From the NCBI RefSeq assembly GCF_002056295.1, contig NZ_CP020100.1, positions 310,001-374,000 of the forward strand: DNA of 64,000 nucleotides. Direction: 5' to 3'. The notes below the pieces were generated by a model. It was not told where the DNA came from and did no database searches. It saw nothing but the letters and a program-made list of their open reading frames with translations. Each line of letters starts with the position of its first letter. Within the stretch, counting starts at the first letter, position 1. Below are positions 36,237 through 46,094 of this stretch, piece by piece. The stretch comes from Halopseudomonas phragmitis. Its GTDB lineage: Bacteria > Pseudomonadota > Gammaproteobacteria > Pseudomonadales > Pseudomonadaceae. The position numbers were made by a program, and so were the translations under genes.

Positions 36237-37667
36237 ATGATGAACGCCATTCAGCTGTGCTGGCTGCGCAACGACCTGCGCTGCACCGATAACCAGGCAC
36301 TCTGGCACGCCAGCCAGCAAGGCCCGGTGGTGGCGGTCTGGCTGATCAGCGGCGACACCTGGAAAGCCCATGACGACGCACCGGTCAAGATCGACTTCTG
36401 GTTGCGCAACCTCAGGGAGCTGGGCCTGAGTCTGGCCACCCTGAATATCCCGCTGCGCATCATTGATGTCGGCACCTGGAGCCATTGCGCCGAAGCGCTG
36501 CTTGAGCTGGCCAGCCAGCTCAATGCCCAAGGCCTGTTCTTCAATGACGAATACGGAATCCACGAACAGGCCCGCGATGCCGAAGTCGAACGCAAGTTTC
36601 AGCACGCAGGGCTAGATTGCCGGCGCTTCACCGACCAGTTGCTGTTTGCTCCGACCAGCCTGAAGACCCAGGCCGGCACCCCGTTCAAGGTCTTCAGTCA
36701 GTTTCGCCGCCAGGCCTATGCCCAACTGCACAGCCACCTTCCAGCCTGCCTGCCGGCGCCGCAGCGCCAGAGTGCGCTGCCGCTGACCAGCGACACGCCA
36801 CCAGCCCAACTGGATGACTTCCCTGCGGCCAGCCCCTTGCAGCAACAGCTCTGGCCAGCCGGCGAGGCAGCGGCCCAGCAGCGGCTTGAGCAGTTCTGTC
36901 ATGACGCGTTGATGGACTATCACGCAACCCGCGACCGGCCTGACCTGCAAGGCACCAGCCAGCTGTCACCCTATCTGGTCAGCGGCATATTATCCGTGCG
37001 CCAATGCCTGCACGCAGCCTTGCGGGTCAATCAGGGCGAATTCGCCAGCGGCTCGCCCGGTGCCGTGGCCTGGATCAACGAACTGCTGTGGCGCGAGTTC
37101 TATAAATACATCCTGGTTAACTTCCCTCGGGTATCGCGCCACCGGGCCTTTCGCCCGGCCACCGAAGCCATCCCCTGGCGCAATGATCCGGCCGCCCTGG
37201 AGGCCTGGCAACAAGGCCGCACCGGCTTCCCGATAATCGATGCAGCCATGCGTCAACTGGCGACCACCGGCTGGATGCACAACCGGCTACGGATGCTCTG
37301 CGCCATGTTTCTGAGCAAGAACCTGCTGCTTGACTGGCGCAGCGGTGAGCGCTGGTTCATGCGTCAGTTGATCGACGGTGATCTGGCAGCCAACAACGGC
37401 GGCTGGCAGTGGAGCGCCTCCACCGGTACTGATGCCGCGCCCTACTTCCGGCTATTCAACCCGATCAGCCAGGCCCGCAAGTTCGATCCCCAGGGAGATT
37501 TCATCCGCCAGTGGGTCAGCGAGCTGGCCAACACCCCAACCGTCAGCATCCATGCGCCGCAGCCCGACAGCCTGTTGAAAGACAACGACTACCCGGCGCC
37601 GATCATTGATCTGGCCAGCAGCCGTGAACGCGCGCTGACCGCCTTCCGGGAGCTCGCTACCCCATGA
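36237..37667 (+). CDS. phrB: deoxyribodipyrimidine photo-lyase
   Basis: A 476-residue class I CPD photolyase that repairs UV dimers with blue light, using FADH- and an antenna chromophore. N-terminal Rossmann domain IQLCWLRNDLRCTDNQAL; C-terminal FAD domain with TSQLSPYLVSGILSVRQC, NELLWREFYKYI, TGWMHNRLRMLCAMFLSKNLLLDWRSGE and ASTGTDAAPYFRLFNPISQARKFDPQG. Two adjacent ATGs occur; the second (36240) has better spacing (six bases) from GGAG. The 3' end overlaps the NTF2-like gene by four bases. Confidence 0.97.
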   Translation: MMNAIQLCWLRNDLRCTDNQALWHASQQGPVVAVWLISGDTWKAHDDAPVKIDFWLRNLRELGLSLATLNIPLRIIDVGTWSHCAEALLELASQLNAQGLFFNDEYGIHEQARDAEVERKFQHAGLDCRRFTDQLLFAPTSLKTQAGTPFKVFSQFRRQAYAQLHSHLPACLPAPQRQSALPLTSDTPPAQLDDFPAASPLQQQLWPAGEAAAQQRLEQFCHDALMDYHATRDRPDLQGTSQLSPYLVSGILSVRQCLHAALRVNQGEFASGSPGAVAWINELLWREFYKYILVNFPRVSRHRAFRPATEAIPWRNDPAALEAWQQGRTGFPIIDAAMRQLATTGWMHNRLRMLCAMFLSKNLLLDWRSGERWFMRQLIDGDLAANNGGWQWSASTGTDAAPYFRLFNPISQARKFDPQGDFIRQWVSELANTPTVSIHAPQPDSLLKDNDYPAPIIDLASSRERALTAFRELATP

Positions 37668-38098
37668 ACACGCACTCGGCCTTCGCCCAGCAGTTTGCCG
37701 ATACCTTCGCGCGCCTGGATCGCGACAACCTGCATTTGCTTGAACAGATCTACAGCGAGGATCTGCACTTCAGCGACCCCCTGCACGAGTTGCACGGGCT
37801 CAGCGCCATGCGCCACTACTGCGAAGCGCTGTATGCCAATGTCAGCCTGATCAGCTTCGAGTTTCAGCAATGCCATGAACTGACCCAGGATCAGGCCGTG
37901 CTGCGCTGGATCATGACCTACCAGCACCCGCGCCTGGCCGGTGGCCGACCGATCCAGGTACCCGGTTGCAGCTTTATCGAATACCACGACCTGCGGGTCC
38001 ACCGACATGCCGACTATTACGACGCCGGGGCCCTGCTGTACGAGCACGTGCCGCTGCTTGGGCGGGTTATCCGTTATTTGAAAGCGAGACTGATATGA
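37664..38098 (+). CDS. NTF2-like (SnoaL-type) protein
   Basis: A 144-residue single-domain protein of the nuclear-transport-factor-2 fold. The typical N-terminal helix (FADTFARLDRDNLHLLEQIYSEDLHFSDPLHELHG) and the C-terminal strand ending in DYYDAGALLYEHVPLLGRVIRYLK match the small SnoaL-like proteins found beside photolyase and Cfa genes in other proteobacteria. Catalytic role unknown. ATG overlaps the phrB stop. Such loci often have an SDR gene next to this one; it is not present here. Confidence 0.85.
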   Translation: MNTHSAFAQQFADTFARLDRDNLHLLEQIYSEDLHFSDPLHELHGLSAMRHYCEALYANVSLISFEFQQCHELTQDQAVLRWIMTYQHPRLAGGRPIQVPGCSFIEYHDLRVHRHADYYDAGALLYEHVPLLGRVIRYLKARLI

Positions 38099-38120
38099 CT
38101 CAGCAACGGGAGAAAGTCTG

Positions 38121-39368
38121 ATGCGTATCGCCATCGTGGGCAGTGGTATTGCCGGGCTGGCTTGCGCTCATCTGCTGGCACGCCGGCATCAGGTCCAGGT
38201 TTTTGAGGCCGCTGAACGACTGGGCGGACACACGCATACCGTCACGATTGAACTGGACGGGCAACGCTACGCAGTCGATACCGGCTTCATTGTGTTCAAT
38301 GACTGGACCTACCCAAACTTTATCCGCTTGCTGGAGCAGCTCGGCGTTGCCTCACAACCAACCGAGATGAGCTTCTCGGTACAGGACCCACTCAGCAGTC
38401 TGGAATACAACGGGCACAATCTCAATACGCTGTTCGCTCAGCGGCGCAACCTGCTATCACCCGGTTTTATCGGCATGCTGCGCGACATTCTGCGCTTCAA
38501 TCGCCAGGCTCCATACGATCTCGAACAAGGGCTGCTAAGTACGACCACGACCCTCGGTGACTACCTGCGGGCAGGCAATTACGGCCAGCGTTTCATCGAT
38601 CATTACATCGTGCCGATGGGCGCGGCCATCTGGTCGATGCCACTGGCCAGCATGCTGGAGTTTCCGCTGTACCTGTTCGTTCGGTTCTTTCGCAACCACG
38701 GCCTGCTGTCGGTCAACCAACGCCCGCAGTGGCGGGTGATCAAAGGTGGCTCAAGCGCCTACCTACCGGCCCTGACCAAGCCCTTTCACGACACTATTCA
38801 ACTCAACTGCCCGGTGCGAACAATCCGCCGGGACGCCAAGGGTGTAACCCTGATCAGCGTGCGTGGCGAGGAGCGCTTCGACAAGGTGGTGCTGGCCTGC
38901 CACAGCGATCAGGCCCTGGCCCTGCTGGAGCAACCCAGTCAGGCTGAACAGAGCATTCTCGGCGCCATCCCCTACGCCGACAACGACGTGGTGCTGCATA
39001 CCGACACCCGGCTGCTGCCGCGCAATCGGCGCGCCTGGGCCAGCTGGAACTATCGCTTGAGCGGCAACCCCGCGCAGCCGGCAGCAGTAACCTACGATAT
39101 GAACCGACTGCAAGGCATCCAGGCCAGTCACACCTTCTGCGTCAGTCTGAACCAGACCGTGGATATCGCCGAGGACAAGATCCTCGGCCGCTTCCGCTAT
39201 GCCCACCCACAGTTCAGCCTGGCCAGTCAGGCCGCCCAAGCCCGCTGGCAGGAACTACTCGGCGTCAACCATACCTATTTCTGCGGCGCCTACTGGGCCA
39301 ACGGGTTCCATGAGGACGCGGTGGTCAGCGCACTGCGGGTCGCCGCTGATTTCGGGGAGCAGCTCTGA
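38121..39368 (+). CDS. FAD-dependent amine-oxidase-like protein of the Cfa cluster
   Basis: A 415-residue flavoprotein with IAIVGSGIAGLACAHLLARRH at the start, GGHTHTV, a central FDKVVLACHSDQALALL and the C-terminal CGAYWANGFHEDAVVSAL flavin segment. It belongs to the branch of the amine-oxidase/desaturase superfamily always found beside DUF1365 and Cfa-like methyltransferases. In Rhodobacter a protein of this type (UfaD, as I recall) desaturates methylated fatty acids in furan-fatty-acid synthesis. That assignment here is inference. GGGAG lies eight bases upstream; the stop shares one base with the next ATG. Confidence 0.85.
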   Translation: MRIAIVGSGIAGLACAHLLARRHQVQVFEAAERLGGHTHTVTIELDGQRYAVDTGFIVFNDWTYPNFIRLLEQLGVASQPTEMSFSVQDPLSSLEYNGHNLNTLFAQRRNLLSPGFIGMLRDILRFNRQAPYDLEQGLLSTTTTLGDYLRAGNYGQRFIDHYIVPMGAAIWSMPLASMLEFPLYLFVRFFRNHGLLSVNQRPQWRVIKGGSSAYLPALTKPFHDTIQLNCPVRTIRRDAKGVTLISVRGEERFDKVVLACHSDQALALLEQPSQAEQSILGAIPYADNDVVLHTDTRLLPRNRRAWASWNYRLSGNPAQPAAVTYDMNRLQGIQASHTFCVSLNQTVDIAEDKILGRFRYAHPQFSLASQAAQARWQELLGVNHTYFCGAYWANGFHEDAVVSALRVAADFGEQL

Positions 39369-40165
39369 TGCCCCTGGCCAGCGCTCTATACCGTGGCCGG
39401 GTGTGGCACAAGCGCCGCAGCCCCCGGGTTCACGCCTTCAGCTACCGGCTCAGCCTGCTGTGGCTTGATCTGGATGAGCAGGCCCAGGTGTTCGGCCTCA
39501 GCACCCTGTGGTCCGGCCACTGGTATTCACCCATGCGCTTTCGCGAATCAGACTACCTAAGCCGTCACCGCCATGCCCATGAGTCGCTGGCCTGCTGCGC
39601 CCGCCGGTTGGCCCGCGAGCACCTGGATCTGCCGCTCGATGGCCCGGTCAGACTGCTGACTCAGGTGCGCAGCTTTGGCTTATTGTTCAATCCGGTGTCG
39701 TTCTTTTACTGCTACCACGCCAACGGTCAGCTCGGTGCGATCATTGCAGAGGTCAGCAACACCCCCTGGAATGAACGCTTCTGCTACCTGCTACCCGCCC
39801 AGCCGGACTCAGCGGCTCAGAGCTTCAGCCTGGACAAGGCCTTCCATGTCTCACCGTTCATGCCGTTAAGCCAGACCTACCGGATGCGTTTCAGCACGCC
39901 AGACCGGCAGGCACGGGTGCTCATTCAGAGTCAGCAAAACGGCCAACCAGTGTTCGACGCTGCATTGCAACTGCAACGCCTGCCATTGAGCCCCGCCGTA
40001 CTACGTCGTGAAGCCCTGAGCTTCCCGTTCATGGTCATCAAAACCGTCACTGGTATCTACTGGCAAGCCTTGCGCCTGTGGCTCAAACGCACTCCTGTTT
40101 TCTCTCACCATCCTGCCGCCAACAACGCCCTGGCCGCTCGCCAGCCGCCCAACGACATCTCTTGA
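39368..40165 (+). CDS. DUF1365 family protein
   Basis: A 265-residue conserved protein of unknown biochemistry. The DUF1365 hallmark runs from SALYRGRVWHKRRSPRVHAF to VRSFGLLFNPVSFFYCYH (about residues 98-115), then EVSNTPWNERFCYLL and HVSPFMPLSQTYRMRF. Always next to the flavoprotein and Cfa-type methyltransferase in photo-oxidative stress clusters, so a role in fatty-acid modification is inferred. Coupled to the preceding gene by a one-base overlap; 14 bases before cfa. Confidence 0.85.
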   Translation: MPLASALYRGRVWHKRRSPRVHAFSYRLSLLWLDLDEQAQVFGLSTLWSGHWYSPMRFRESDYLSRHRHAHESLACCARRLAREHLDLPLDGPVRLLTQVRSFGLLFNPVSFFYCYHANGQLGAIIAEVSNTPWNERFCYLLPAQPDSAAQSFSLDKAFHVSPFMPLSQTYRMRFSTPDRQARVLIQSQQNGQPVFDAALQLQRLPLSPAVLRREALSFPFMVIKTVTGIYWQALRLWLKRTPVFSHHPAANNALAARQPPNDIS

Positions 40166-40179
40166 GGGAGCACACGCCC

Positions 40180-41487
40180 ATGAGCCAAGTCAATTCCAGC
40201 AGCACTAGCCGGCCCGGCAGCGACCGGCCGCAACTTCAGCAACGAACGACTGAGCAGTCCCGTTGGCTGATCAGCCTGTGCCGCCGACTGGTCCTGCGCC
40301 AGCTCGCCACCCTGCGCTATGGCTGCATCAATATCCATGAAGCCGGCCAGGTCAGCCGTTTTGGTCAACCAGCGGACGATGGCCTGCAGGCCGAGATTCA
40401 TGTGCACGACCCGGCGGCCTACTCGATGATTACCTGCAATGGCAGCGTTGGCGCCGGCGAATCCTACATCCACGGATTCTGGAGTAGCCCGGACCTGACT
40501 GCGGTTACCCGCATCTTTGTCCGCAACCTGGAGGTGCTCGATGGCCTTGAGCGTGGTCTGGCGCGCCTGGGACTGCCAGCGCTGAAATGGCTGCACTGGC
40601 TCAACCGCAATACTCTGGCCGGTTCCAGGCGCAACATTCGCGCCCATTACGATCTGGGCAACGAGTTGTTCGAGAACTTCCTGGACCCGACCATGATGTA
40701 CTCGGCGGCGGTTTTCCCCAGCGGCTGCGATAACCTTGAACAGGCCCAGCGCCATAAGCTCAAGCGTGTCTGCCGCAAGCTCGAACTGTCTCCCCAGGAC
40801 CATCTGCTGGAGATCGGCAGCGGCTGGGGCAGCATGGCGATTTACGCAGCCCAGCATTATGGCTGCCGGGTAACCACCACGACCCTGTCCCAGGAACAAT
40901 ATCGTTACGCCCAGGCCCGGATTCGCGAGCTCGGGCTGGAGCAGCGGATAACCCTGCTGTTGCAGGACTACCGCGAGTTGACCGGGCAGTATGACAAACT
41001 GGTCTCGATCGAGATGATCGAAGCCGTCGGTCATGACTACTTTCATACTTACTTCAAGACCTGCTCGAACCTGCTCAAGCCGCACGGGCTGATGCTGCTG
41101 CAGGCGATCACCATCCGCGATCAGCGCTATCAACAGGCCCGTCGCAGCGTCGACTTCATCCAGCGCTACATATTCCCCGGCGGCTCGCTGCCGTCGGTCA
41201 GCCTGATCGCCGAACTAACCCGCGAGCACTCCGATCTGGCCATGCTGCATCTGGAAGATATCGGCGGGCACTACGCCAGAACCCTGCGTCATTGGCAGCA
41301 CAATCTGAAAACCGCCCACGGCCATCTGCAACAACTGGGGTATGATGATGCTTTCTTCAGGCTCTGGGAGTTCTATCTGTGCTATTGCGAGGGTGGCTTC
41401 ATCGAACGGTCGATTGGCGCAGCACAAATACTGCTAAGCAAACCTCAGGCACGTCCGACACTGGCGTTCACAACCCAGGGGTTCTGA
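40180..41487 (+). CDS. cfa: cyclopropane-fatty-acid synthase-like SAM methyltransferase
   Basis: A 435-residue enzyme of the Cfa/MMA-synthase family that transfers a methyl from S-adenosylmethionine to membrane unsaturated fatty acyl chains. It has an N-terminal lipid-binding domain (about 30-130), RAHYDLGNELFENFLDPTMMYSAA, SAM motif LEIGSGWGS (about 210-217) and VSIEMIEAVGHDYF; the C-terminal CYC (401-403) carries the catalytic-type cysteine. It differs from housekeeping Cfa by its cluster context and could be a UfaM-type methylase. Start ATG 40180, preceded by GAGGGAG. Confidence 0.9.
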   Translation: MSQVNSSSTSRPGSDRPQLQQRTTEQSRWLISLCRRLVLRQLATLRYGCINIHEAGQVSRFGQPADDGLQAEIHVHDPAAYSMITCNGSVGAGESYIHGFWSSPDLTAVTRIFVRNLEVLDGLERGLARLGLPALKWLHWLNRNTLAGSRRNIRAHYDLGNELFENFLDPTMMYSAAVFPSGCDNLEQAQRHKLKRVCRKLELSPQDHLLEIGSGWGSMAIYAAQHYGCRVTTTTLSQEQYRYAQARIRELGLEQRITLLLQDYRELTGQYDKLVSIEMIEAVGHDYFHTYFKTCSNLLKPHGLMLLQAITIRDQRYQQARRSVDFIQRYIFPGGSLPSVSLIAELTREHSDLAMLHLEDIGGHYARTLRHWQHNLKTAHGHLQQLGYDDAFFRLWEFYLCYCEGGFIERSIGAAQILLSKPQARPTLAFTTQGF

Positions 41488-41488
41488 C

Positions 41489-42028
41489 ATGGCGGTAAAA
41501 ACCGGCGCGAACGCCGTTCTGTTCGTGCTCGGCGCCCTGACCTGCCTGCTCGCCAGCGCCAATCCCTGGTGGCTGCTGGCCCCCGTCGCCATCCTGCTGG
41601 TCCACTTCAGTTGGATCAGTTCCTGGGCACGCGAAGGCAAGCTGGTTGTCAGTGTACTGCTGGCAGGCTCGGCACTGGACTCCTTTCTGTTACAGCTGGG
41701 AGTGTTCGAATTTCCCGGTGACGCCACCCTGATCCCGGCCTGGCTGGCGCTGCTCTGGGCCCTGCTCGGCACCACTCTGAATCACTGTCTGGCCTGGACC
41801 GCCAAACGCTGGTGGCTGGCCAGTTTGGTCGGGCTGGTGATCGGCCCCTGCGCCTACCTGCTCGCTCAGGCCTGGGCCGATCTCAGCCTGGTCCACGGGC
41901 CACAGACCAGCCTGCTGATCCTGATCCCGATCTGGGCCGCGGTACTGCCCCTGCTGCAGGGGTTTGCCAACCTATATCAGGAGCAGTACCGGCTTCGCCA
42001 ACTGGGCCGCCGGCCACCCAAAAACTGA
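41489..42028 (+). CDS. DUF2878 membrane protein
   Basis: A 179-residue inner-membrane protein with five or six hydrophobic helices and no long loops. Short polar motifs (PAWLALLWALLGTTLNHCLAW, then KRWWLASLVGLVIGPCAY) match DUF2878, a family tied to Cfa/DUF1365 clusters. Function unknown; it could anchor or feed the modification enzymes at the membrane. One base after cfa; last gene of the operon. No clear terminator in the 26 bases before the converging pagL. Confidence 0.82.
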   Translation: MAVKTGANAVLFVLGALTCLLASANPWWLLAPVAILLVHFSWISSWAREGKLVVSVLLAGSALDSFLLQLGVFEFPGDATLIPAWLALLWALLGTTLNHCLAWTAKRWWLASLVGLVIGPCAYLLAQAWADLSLVHGPQTSLLILIPIWAAVLPLLQGFANLYQEQYRLRQLGRRPPKN

Positions 42029-42054
42029 GTGGCAGGCAGTTCCATGCTGGGGGC

Positions 42055-42579
42055 TCAGAAACTGTAGCGGTAATGCAGGGCCGTGGTCTCGATCCCGTTA
42101 TTGGGATTTTTCAGCCCGGCATTGGAGTAGTGGTAGACCCGAAGACCGACTTCGGAGCCGGAAGCGAAGCGAACGCCTGCCCCGAGCCGGTCTTCAAACT
42201 GAAACTTGGAACCCAGGTCACGATCATGGTCCAGATCGGTTTTGGTGAAATACGACACCCCAATGCCGGCTTCGATGTAAGGGGTCCAACTGGCCTGAAC
42301 CGGAAAGCTCAATACAAATACCGGCGCCAGGGCAAAGGTGGTCGCATCCAGCCCACTCCAGCGAATCACCCCCGTATCCCAGTAACCGCCCAAGTGCACA
42401 CCGCCAGATTGGCTCTGCCACAGGGTCCGACCAAAATCGAACTGAGCCCCCAGACGGTAAGTGGTGGTCGACTCGGAGCTGTGCCCAATCTCCAGGGTCA
42501 GACCATCGATAGCCGAAGCTACCGGACTCAAAGCCAGCACAGACAACGCGGTTGCCATCACCAGTACGGATTTCTTCAT
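42055..42579 (-). CDS. pagL: lipid A 3-O-deacylase PagL
   Basis: A 174-residue outer-membrane beta-barrel with a signal peptide (MKKSVLVMATALSVLALSPVASA, cut near residue 23). It removes the 3-position acyl chain of lipid A. The active-site motif HYSNAGLKNPNNGIE gives His150, Ser152 and Glu164, the same spacing as the His-Ser-Glu triad of P. aeruginosa PagL, and the C-terminal residue is Phe as in many outer-membrane proteins. ATG 42579 has AAGGA seven bases upstream. It follows murI by 66 AT-rich bases, so it may have its own promoter. Confidence 0.93.
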   Translation of the reverse strand: MKKSVLVMATALSVLALSPVASAIDGLTLEIGHSSESTTTYRLGAQFDFGRTLWQSQSGGVHLGGYWDTGVIRWSGLDATTFALAPVFVLSFPVQASWTPYIEAGIGVSYFTKTDLDHDRDLGSKFQFEDRLGAGVRFASGSEVGLRVYHYSNAGLKNPNNGIETTALHYRYSF

Positions 42580-42645
42580 GGACATTTCCTTATTGATTGA
42601 TGCGTATTTCTCAAATACTGCGCTTGAATGCAAAGTGCGCTTTTT

Positions 42646-43434
42646 TTAAACCGGCAATCGCTCGACCTTACCCCCTTCCCCCCAGAGTAGCGGCAGAATC
42701 GTCGCCATGCTCTGAGGATCGGCGCTGGTCCAAAAACGCGTAGCCACTCCCGCCTCACCACTAAGCAATCCGGTTTCCCCCAGGCGCACCTGCAACTGCC
42801 GGGCAACGGCTGCACCGGTATCGATCAGCCGGACTGAAGCAGGCAACAATCGCTGCAGGGCCGGGCGAACAAAGGGATAGTGGGTGCAACCTAAAATCAG
42901 GGTGTCGCAGCCAGCTGCTAGCAAAGGTTCGGTATAGCGGCGCAACAGGGCTTCGACGGCAGGGCCTTCAAGCTCCCCCCGCTCGATACACTCGACCAGC
43001 CCCGGACAAGGCTGGGTCACCACCTTGACCGACTGGGCAAAACGGTCGAGCAGGGCCGCAAACTTGGCGCTCTGCAAAGTGCCGGTGGTAGCCAGCACGC
43101 CGACCACGCCATTACGGGTGGCCAATGCCGCCGGCTTGACCGCCGGTTCCATGCCGATGATCGGCAGGTCGTACAGCCCACGCAAATCGTTGATCGCTGC
43201 AACCGTGGCGGTATTACAGGCCAGTACCAGCGCCTTGGCACCCTGCTCCAGCAGAAAGCCGGCAATCGCCTGACTGCGGGCCCGGATCTGTTCCGGCGTT
43301 TTCTCGCCATAGGGCACATGGCCGCTGTCAGCGACATACAGCAGCGACTCATTGGGCAGCAGTCGACGAATCTCAGCCAGCACCGAGAGCCCACCCACCC
43401 CCGAGTCGAAGACCCCAACCGGCGCCTGATTCAT
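42646..43434 (-). CDS. murI: glutamate racemase
   Basis: A 262-residue enzyme that makes D-glutamate for peptidoglycan. Asp10-Ser11 (FDSGVGG), catalytic Cys73 (LACNTAT) and Cys183 (LGCTHYPF) are all present. ATG overlaps the moeB stop by four bases. It ends the hemA-prfA-prmC-moeB-murI operon. Confidence 0.97.
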   Translation of the reverse strand: MNQAPVGVFDSGVGGLSVLAEIRRLLPNESLLYVADSGHVPYGEKTPEQIRARSQAIAGFLLEQGAKALVLACNTATVAAINDLRGLYDLPIIGMEPAVKPAALATRNGVVGVLATTGTLQSAKFAALLDRFAQSVKVVTQPCPGLVECIERGELEGPAVEALLRRYTEPLLAAGCDTLILGCTHYPFVRPALQRLLPASVRLIDTGAAVARQLQVRLGETGLLSGEAGVATRFWTSADPQSMATILPLLWGEGGKVERLPV

Positions 43435-44189
43435 GCCGACACCCCTCGTTGAGCACAGCAGGTGCAGGCAGGGTCGCGGCGAACCTTGAGTTCGCGAAAA
43501 CGGCTACCCAGCGCATCGATCAGCAGCAGCCGCCCCACCAGCGGTTCACCAAATCCGGCCAGCAGCTTCAGCGCCTCCAGCGCTTGCAGACTGCCGACCA
43601 GTCCGACCAGCGGCCCGACCACCCCGGCTTCGCTACAGCTCAAGGCAGTGTCGTCACCTTCGCCGTACAGACATTGATAGCATGGGCTGTCGGCCCGGCG
43701 CGGATCAAATACGCTGAGCTGGCCTTCCAGGCGAATGGCAGCGCCCGACACCAGCGGTTTCCCTTCGACCATGCAGGCTGCATTGATGGCCTGGCGGGTA
43801 ACAAAGTTATCGGTACAGTCGAGCACCAGATCGACGCTGGCCACCGCCTGGCTCAGCGCCCGATCGGCCAGCCCTTGCTCCAGGCAGCGAACCTTGACCT
43901 CGGGATTGATCGCTCGGACCCGCTCGGCGGCCGAACTGACCTTGGCCCGGCCAATGTCGGCCTGATGATGGATCACCTGACGCTGTAAATTGGTCAGATC
44001 GACCTGATCATGATCGGCCAGGACCAGTTCACCGACCCCGGCAGCGGCCAGATACAAGGCCACGGGCGCCCCCAAGCCACCGAGGCCGACAATCAACACC
44101 CGGCTGTCGAGCAGCCGCTGCTGACCATCGATATCGATCTGCGCCAGCAGTATCTGCCGGCTGTAGCGCAGCAGTTGCTGATCATTCAT
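43431..44189 (-). CDS. moeB: ThiF/MoeB family adenylyltransferase
   Basis: A 252-residue E1-like enzyme. It activates the C-terminus of a ubiquitin-like sulfur carrier (MoaD for molybdopterin synthase; ThiS is also possible). Nucleotide motif [16 protein letters not shown] (33-48), the Arg-finger region [17 protein letters not shown] (125-132), and two Cys pairs for zinc (Cys170/173 and CTCC near the C-terminus). ATG 44189 with GGAGG eight bases upstream, overlapping prmC by 8 bases. No rhodanese domain. Confidence 0.92.
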   Translation of the reverse strand: MNDQQLLRYSRQILLAQIDIDGQQRLLDSRVLIVGLGGLGAPVALYLAAAGVGELVLADHDQVDLTNLQRQVIHHQADIGRAKVSSAAERVRAINPEVKVRCLEQGLADRALSQAVASVDLVLDCTDNFVTRQAINAACMVEGKPLVSGAAIRLEGQLSVFDPRRADSPCYQCLYGEGDDTALSCSEAGVVGPLVGLVGSLQALEALKLLAGFGEPLVGRLLLIDALGSRFRELKVRRDPACTCCAQRGVSA

Positions 44190-45012
44190 CGGCACGTCCT
44201 CCACTGACCCGCTCATGTCCACCCAAATCGTGCCAGGAATCGACCTCAACAAACCCGGCAGCCACCAACAACTCGCGCACTGCCGCCGCCTGTTGCCAGC
44301 CATGTTCGAGCAGCAGCCAGCCACCAGGCGTCAGGTGGCGCCGAGCCTGACTGACGATCCGACGAATATCATCCAGCCCGTCACTGCCACTGACCAGTGC
44401 ACTATGCGGCTCATAGCGCACATCCCCCTGCTGCAGATGCGGGTCATCGGCGGCAATATAAGGCGGATTGGACACGATCAGGTCGAAGCGGCCAAGCGGT
44501 AGCTGGGCAAACCAGTCGCTCTGAACGAAGTTGGCGTTGCCAATCCCCAGGCGCTGACGATTTTCCTCAGCCAAGGCCACTGCCTCGGCCACCCGGTCAC
44601 AGCCAAATACCTGCCATTGCCTACGCTCACTGGCCAGCGCCAGGGCAATCGCACCAGTACCGGTCCCCAGGTCCAGTACCCTGGCGTCCTCTGCCGGCCC
44701 CAGACGCAAAGCCAGCTCGACCAGCAGTTCGGTGTCCGGACGTGGAATCAGGGTGCTTGAGGCGACTTTCAGATCCAGATTCCAGAAGCCTCGCTGACCA
44801 AGCAGATAGGCTACCGGCTCACCGGCACGGCGACGGGCCAACAACTCAGCGAAGCACTCGAGCTGCTCGGTACTCGGCACGTGCTCCGGCCAGGTCCGCA
44901 GGTAGCTGCGCGGCTTGTCCAGCACATGCGCCAGCAGCAGTTCGGCATCCAGCCGAGGGCTGTCGGAATCCGGCAGCTCGGCCTGGGCCAGCAGCTCGGC
45001 GATGCTGCTCAT
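44182..45012 (-). CDS. prmC: peptide chain release factor N5-glutamine methyltransferase
   Basis: A 276-residue SAM methyltransferase that methylates the GGQ glutamine of release factors, including the RF1 encoded just upstream. N-terminal helical substrate domain, SAM motif [16 protein letters not shown] (112-127) and the catalytic NPPY at 182-185. Overlaps prfA by four bases and moeB by eight. Confidence 0.97.
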   Translation of the reverse strand: MSSIAELLAQAELPDSDSPRLDAELLLAHVLDKPRSYLRTWPEHVPSTEQLECFAELLARRRAGEPVAYLLGQRGFWNLDLKVASSTLIPRPDTELLVELALRLGPAEDARVLDLGTGTGAIALALASERRQWQVFGCDRVAEAVALAEENRQRLGIGNANFVQSDWFAQLPLGRFDLIVSNPPYIAADDPHLQQGDVRYEPHSALVSGSDGLDDIRRIVSQARRHLTPGGWLLLEHGWQQAAAVRELLVAAGFVEVDSWHDLGGHERVSGGRADE

Positions 45013-46094
45013 GCGTTGTCCAGGGCCGCCAACTGATCGGCCTGATATTCACGCAGCAAAGGCTCGATAACGTTATCCAGACTGCCCTGAATCACCTCAT
45101 CGAGGCTGTACAGCGTCAAATTGATGCGATGGTCGGTCACCCGGCCCTGAGGGAAGTTGTAGGTGCGGATGCGCTCGGAGCGGTCGCCTGAGCCAACCAG
45201 CAGCCGTCGGGCATCGGAGACTTCCTTCTCCTGGGCTTCGCGCTGCTGGCTGACCAGCCGCGACTGCAGCAGGCTCATCGCCTTGGCCCGGTTCTTGTGC
45301 TGCGAACGCTCTTCCTGGCATTCAACGACCATTCCGGTCGGAATATGGGTAATCCGGATCGCCGAGTCGGTCTTGTTGACGTGCTGACCACCGGCACCGG
45401 AAGCCCGGTAGGTATCGACGCGCAGGTCAGCCGGGTTGATCTCGATGGCGGCCTGTTCGTCCATTTCCGGCAGAATCGCCACAGTACAGGCCGAAGTGTG
45501 GATACGTCCCTGCGATTCGGTCTCCGGCACCCGCTGCACCCGATGGGCTCCAGACTCGAACTTGAGTTTGGCGTAGACGCCTTGCCCCTCGACCCGGGCG
45601 ATCACTTCTTTATAGCCGCCATGCTCACCTTCGTTTTCCGACAACACTTCTACCCGCCAACCCTGCCGCTCGGCGTAGCGCGAATACATGCGAAACAGGT
45701 CACCGGCAAACAGCGCCGCCTCATCACCACCGGTCCCTGCCCGCACCTCAAGGAACACGTTGCGCTCATCATTGGGGTCCTTGGGCAGCAGCAGCCGGTT
45801 GAGTTCGGCATCCAGCGTCGCCAACTGCTGTTCGCAACTGGCGGCATCGTCCTCGGCCATGGCCCGCAGATCCGGATCGCTGTCCTTGAGCAGACTGCGC
45901 GCCTCTTCCAGGTCGTCCTGCACCTTGCGCCACTCTATGTAGCACTGGATGGTCGGCTCCAGCTCGGCATACTCCTTGGAGTAGGCGCGAAAACGGCTCT
46001 GGTCGCTGATAACTTCGGCGTCACTGAGCAGCGCCGACAGCTCTTCGAAGCGTTCACGCAGGCTGTCCAGTCGATTCAACAAAGATGGCTTCAT
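45009..46094 (-). CDS. prfA: peptide chain release factor 1
   Basis: A 361-residue release factor for UAA and UAG. GGQ is at 235-237. The stop-codon-recognition tripeptide of the PxT type reads Pro-Glu-Thr at 190-192, where PAT or PVT is more usual. No frameshift site is present (unlike prfB). ATG overlaps the hemA end by four bases. Production of the factor is coupled to that of its methylase PrmC. Confidence 0.97.
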   Translation of the reverse strand: MKPSLLNRLDSLRERFEELSALLSDAEVISDQSRFRAYSKEYAELEPTIQCYIEWRKVQDDLEEARSLLKDSDPDLRAMAEDDAASCEQQLATLDAELNRLLLPKDPNDERNVFLEVRAGTGGDEAALFAGDLFRMYSRYAERQGWRVEVLSENEGEHGGYKEVIARVEGQGVYAKLKFESGAHRVQRVPETESQGRIHTSACTVAILPEMDEQAAIEINPADLRVDTYRASGAGGQHVNKTDSAIRITHIPTGMVVECQEERSQHKNRAKAMSLLQSRLVSQQREAQEKEVSDARRLLVGSGDRSERIRTYNFPQGRVTDHRINLTLYSLDEVIQGSLDNVIEPLLREYQADQLAALDNA

